Positions 60,782-64,000 of a stretch of 64,000 nucleotides of DNA are shown piece after piece. The position numbers and the translations under genes are program-made. Under the pieces are notes generated by a model, which saw nothing but the letters and a program-made list of their open reading frames with translations, ran no database searches and was not told where the DNA came from. Origin of the DNA: Saltatorellus ferox (GTDB lineage Bacteria > Planctomycetota > UBA1135 > GCA-002686595). Numbering within the stretch: position 1 is the stretch's first letter; the number at the start of each line of letters is the position of its first letter. The stretch is taken from contig CP036434.1 of the NCBI GenBank assembly GCA_007751475.1, positions 2,914,001 to 2,978,000 on the forward strand, given 5' to 3'.

Positions 60782-62431
60782 TCAACGGAACCGAATGGAG
60801 ATCGCGTCCGAGAAGTTGCTCGTCACCGTCGAGCTGGACCCGTCGCGGTACCAGAGCTGGGCGTACCAGGTGTCACCGGGCTGGACAGCGCGCGGGCCGT
60901 TCGGCTGCGGGATCACGTTGAGGAAGATGTCGACGGAACCAGAGCCGTAGTTGCCTCCGTTGAGCAGTGAGTACTGCGCGCGCCCGATGGCGCCGCCGAG
61001 GCAGAGCGTGCCGACGCTTCCCGGGGGCTGCACGCCGTTGCCAGGCGTCAGGGAGAAGAGCGGCAGGCAGAGGCTGCCGCTCCGAAGTCCCGTGGCCACG
61101 AGCTTCATCTTGTTGAAGGCGATGACGTCGGAGCCCACGGAGGAAAGCCGCGCGGGACGGCCCGTCACGTTGACCTCGCCGGCGCAGTACTGGTTGCCTT
61201 CCTGAACGAAGGTACTGCGGAAGATCGCCTGGTAGGCACTCGTCCCACCCGGGATCTCGAGGTTGGCGAGGCCGTAGATACCGCCCGCACCGTTCATGGC
61301 CGTCGCACCCTCCAAGACGATCGATGGATAGATCCTATAGCCCGGATCCGCGTATCCGTCGCCGTCGAAGTCCACCTCGAGACTCGAGGTGGCCAGTGGG
61401 ATTCCCTCGAAGGTGGCGCCGGGGAGGGTGTCGCTGGGGACGGCTGTCAGGGCGAATCCGCGCTCATCGAGGTGGGTGGCGCCGATCGTAGCGAGGGCGT
61501 AGGGGCCGCTCGGCATTTCACGTCCGTTTCGAAGTCCCACCGTTTGATAGGAGGCGCCACGAGTCAGGGTACCTGCGAAGACGATGTCGCCCTGGCTGTT
61601 GATCTGCGGCGCGTAGAATCCGAGCCAGGTTTCACCGGGAGAGGCGTTCAGCAGGGTACCGATTCCGATGGGGTCCCCCGAGCGTGCCTCTCCTCCGTTG
61701 GGAAACGTGTAGATCTCACCGTTGACGAGAATGGCGGAATGCTGGGAGGGGGCGAGCCGAACCCGGGCGATGAGGTTCTGGCCATCAGCAGACACGTCCG
61801 CTTCGTACACGCGGTCCACCGTTTCCGACGTTCCGGGCACCGCCTGTCCATGTTGCAGCAGGATCTCGCCGGCGGGATAGCGTGCCCAGGTGAGGGGGCC
61901 GGTGGTCGACGAGTTGGCTCGCCCGCGCAGGATCACGTCCCCAGGTACGGTGTTGATGACGTCTTCGAGGAGCGCCCAGGTGTCACCAGAGCTTCCGATC
62001 TCGGAGCCGATTCGCGCGAGAAGGCTGTCCTCGAGCCAGGCGGCTCGGGTGCTGTTCACCACGCCTGACTGGGAAAGGTAGGCGAGCTGCTCGCCCGCGA
62101 GACTGGGTCGAAGAAGGCTTTCCTGGTCGATACCAGCGAGAACCTGCGGACGGCGCAGGATGCGCGGGCCGCCCGCATCCGCAGCGGACAGCTCACCGTA
62201 GAGAACCGACTCCTGAGCGCCAGCGGCGTTGACGTAGCTCGCTCTCGAGATCCAGCCGGAATCAGCACCCGCGCGAAACTCGAGGATGAAGTTCAGCGTG
62301 TCGGGGGTGGTGGTCAAGATGTCAGCGACGGCGATGACTTCGGCCGACGGCACCTGTGCGGACGCGAGGGGAGCGAGGCTCAGCAGCAGCGCAGCAGAGC
62401 GAGAAGCGGCGCGTGTGAAGCGAGTTAGCAT
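60782..62431 (-). CDS. Large secreted protein with shared C-terminal domain (3 of 3)
   Basis: Product of 549 residues with a signal peptide (SAALLLSLAPLASAQ). The body is beta-rich, with segments resembling the choice-of-anchor and FG-GAP-like repeats of planctomycetal exported proteins; VDFDGDGYADPGY is a calcium-type loop. The last ~140 residues are the shared domain: QYCAGEVNVTGRPA, VGTLCLGGAIGRAQYS, DTWYAQLWYRDGSSS and SNFSDAISIRF. It converges with the glycosyltransferase gene, 27 nt apart, and diverges from the S41 peptidase gene. Confidence 0.82.
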   Translation of the reverse strand: MLTRFTRAASRSAALLLSLAPLASAQVPSAEVIAVADILTTTPDTLNFILEFRAGADSGWISRASYVNAAGAQESVLYGELSAADAGGPRILRRPQVLAGIDQESLLRPSLAGEQLAYLSQSGVVNSTRAAWLEDSLLARIGSEIGSSGDTWALLEDVINTVPGDVILRGRANSSTTGPLTWARYPAGEILLQHGQAVPGTSETVDRVYEADVSADGQNLIARVRLAPSQHSAILVNGEIYTFPNGGEARSGDPIGIGTLLNASPGETWLGFYAPQINSQGDIVFAGTLTRGASYQTVGLRNGREMPSGPYALATIGATHLDERGFALTAVPSDTLPGATFEGIPLATSSLEVDFDGDGYADPGYRIYPSIVLEGATAMNGAGGIYGLANLEIPGGTSAYQAIFRSTFVQEGNQYCAGEVNVTGRPARLSSVGSDVIAFNKMKLVATGLRSGSLCLPLFSLTPGNGVQPPGSVGTLCLGGAIGRAQYSLLNGGNYGSGSVDIFLNVIPQPNGPRAVQPGDTWYAQLWYRDGSSSTVTSNFSDAISIRFR

Positions 62432-62624
62432 GGGGAAGATTGGGTGGGGGACGGAATGGGAAGGAGCCTGACGGCTGCGGGTCTCCAGAGTACCTCGTTA
62501 CCATTGTTTCGGGAGTGTTCGAGGGAAAGGGCGGTGGCTCGGGACCCTTTCTAGTGCTCATCACTGGGCATTCCGATCTTCGAAGTCTCCGTTACGGGCC
62601 GATCCCTCCGTCCGTATCCCCGGC

Positions 62625-64000
62625 ATGAAGCACACTCCTCTCGTCCTCGCAGCAGTCCTTTCCATCCACGGCGCCAACGAGGCGCGCTGGGTTCAGTCAA
62701 TCTTCGAAAGTTTGGGATCCGCTCCCGGCACGCATCGCGTTCGAGGGAGCGCTTTCCCCTCGATCACCCAGACGGGAGAGGATAAGGCGTCGCCCTTCGA
62801 CGGGCTTCGATGGTCCAGCGGCCTGCCCGAGGTCGACGTCGAGGGCACCTGGTATCGGCCCGTCTCGATCGACGGAGTCAGCGTCGCATCGATCCTCGAG
62901 TTCTGCGAGAAACGCTGGCCGGGGAAGCGGGAGAAACGCTTCGGTGAGGACCTCGTGGAAGCGATGGCGCTGATGGGGCACGGGACCGGCCGATCCGTGA
63001 GCTTGGATCTCGTGCGCCTTGCAGACGGCGTCAAGATCGAACTCGCAGCGGTGGCGATGACGAAGGCCAAGCGTCAGGCGATCTGGGCATCGAACCAGAC
63101 CCATCGTTCGAGCGGACGCGTCTCTCCTGCCGCGCCTTCCGCCGTTCCCGTCGAACTCGCGCGCCGCGACCTGGAGCGATTCGGAGCCGGTTTGCGTGAT
63201 CGCTTCGCCTACGTCTCGCTCAAGGGGATCGACCTGGAAGCAGAACTCGAATCGCTCTCCGAAACCCTTCGCGCCGAAGTGGACGTGGCGTCGCTGGCGA
63301 ACGCGCTGAACCGCCTTCTCATGCGCTTCGGCGATGGACACGCCCGCGTCGAAGCTCCTCGCCCGCGCGATCCGGGTCGACACCTTCCGTTTCTTCTCGA
63401 CACGGCCCAGGGCGGCATCGTCGCCTTCGATCCTGATCGCACGCGATTCGTCGATCGCAGCCGGCCGTACGTTCAGGCGATCGACGGCGACCCCGTCGCG
63501 CATTGGATCGGGGCGATGTCCGAGCAGGTCGTCGCCGGGAGCCCGCAGCTGGTGCAGCACCGCGCGCTCCGCGCCTTGCGTGAGATCGAGCGTGCGCGTG
63601 AAGCAAAGGGCTACGACGCCAGCGACGTGATCGAGTTGACGCTTTCGTCGAAACCCAAGGGGGGCCGCAAGAAGACGATCACGCTCGATCTCCAGCCGCG
63701 AAGGCCCACGTACGGTACGTGGCCAAGGACCGAGACGCGCCTCGTCACCGCGCAAGAAGCGGGCGGCGCGAAGGGCGGGATCGGCGTGATTCGTCTCGCC
63801 GAGATGGACGATGAACTCATTCCGGAGGTTCGCCGTGCGATGCAGCGATTCCGCGGCACTGCAGGTCTGATCCTCGACGTGCGCGGGAACGGCGGCGGAC
63901 AGCGCGGGCTCTGCGCAGCGCTCGCGGGCTACCTCGTGGATGAAGTGACCGGACCGGTGGTCGGCAACGTCGCCGCCTACCGACTCGCGCCGGCGTTCCG
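62625..64000 (+). CDS. S41 (C-terminal processing) family peptidase, 3' truncated
   Basis: An open frame from ATG 62625 to the end of the window, 458 residues visible and unfinished. A signal peptide (HTPLVLAAVLSIHGANEA) opens it. Residues ~180-240 look like the N-terminal helical region of tail-specific proteases (LARRDLERFGAGLRDRFAYV). A PDZ-like part follows, then GGIGVIRLAEMDDELI and GLILDVRGNGGGQRGLCAAL, the core strand that precedes the catalytic serine in S41 peptidases. The catalytic Ser-Lys pair lies past the window end. Confidence 0.8.
   Translation, partial: MKHTPLVLAAVLSIHGANEARWVQSIFESLGSAPGTHRVRGSAFPSITQTGEDKASPFDGLRWSSGLPEVDVEGTWYRPVSIDGVSVASILEFCEKRWPGKREKRFGEDLVEAMALMGHGTGRSVSLDLVRLADGVKIELAAVAMTKAKRQAIWASNQTHRSSGRVSPAAPSAVPVELARRDLERFGAGLRDRFAYVSLKGIDLEAELESLSETLRAEVDVASLANALNRLLMRFGDGHARVEAPRPRDPGRHLPFLLDTAQGGIVAFDPDRTRFVDRSRPYVQAIDGDPVAHWIGAMSEQVVAGSPQLVQHRALRALREIERAREAKGYDASDVIELTLSSKPKGGRKKTITLDLQPRRPTYGTWPRTETRLVTAQEAGGAKGGIGVIRLAEMDDELIPEVRRAMQRFRGTAGLILDVRGNGGGQRGLCAALAGYLVDEVTGPVVGNVAAYRLAPAF

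Overview
This 64 kb window is GC-rich, densely coding bacterial chromosome. The gene content fits a Planctomycetota-type bacterium with a Gram-negative-style envelope. It encodes BamA, an LpxD/LpxC-FabZ/LpxA lipid A block and a fused SecDF. It also carries an ECF sigma factor fused to an extracytoplasmic region, a sulfatase-superfamily lipoprotein and several large secreted proteins of unknown function. The assignment is an inference from gene families and was not tested by a 16S search.

Layout. 1-5347: the 3' part of bamA, then lpxD, a fused lpxC-fabZ and lpxA, tightly packed. 5379-6754: a 1.4 kb non-coding composite inverted-repeat element (A). 6853-11978: ileS and an L,D-transpeptidase with its terminator; a convergent L-2-hydroxyglutarate oxidase-like gene follows. 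13260-19373: a complete, linked rRNA operon (promoter, leader, 16S, tRNA-Ile, tRNA-Ala, 23S, 5S, terminator). 19517-22817: a zinc-ribbon membrane protein, a 12-bp tandem repeat, a pseudopilin and a divergent VWA protein.

22869-26401 (minus strand): a small protein with a sliding-clamp-type motif, lexA, yciB, a short gene interrupted in frame by TGA, and a rhomboid protease. The short gene is the most exciting item in the window. Both sides of the TGA read as one protein, and a hairpin with a GGUC apical loop sits about 20 nt downstream, as in the formate dehydrogenase SECIS. I interpret it as a candidate new selenoprotein. 26591-33536: nadB, hflX, a hybrid sensor kinase and a LysM protein. 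33722-38964: secDF, rplS and trmD on minus, ribE on plus. 39040-40345: a second composite inverted-repeat element (B), built on the same plan as A. 40609-49211: a PRC-barrel protein, a lipoprotein, a GNAT enzyme, a PLP decarboxylase, the sigma-factor fusion and an AmpG-like transporter.

49281-64000: a broken regulatory-domain gene, three large secreted proteins sharing one C-terminal domain, an FdhF/YdeP-type molybdoenzyme, a sulfatase-superfamily lipoprotein overlapping a GT-C-type membrane glycosyltransferase, and the start of an S41 peptidase that runs off the window. Start codons are often GTG or TTG and Shine-Dalgarno sites are weak, so many 5' ends are provisional.
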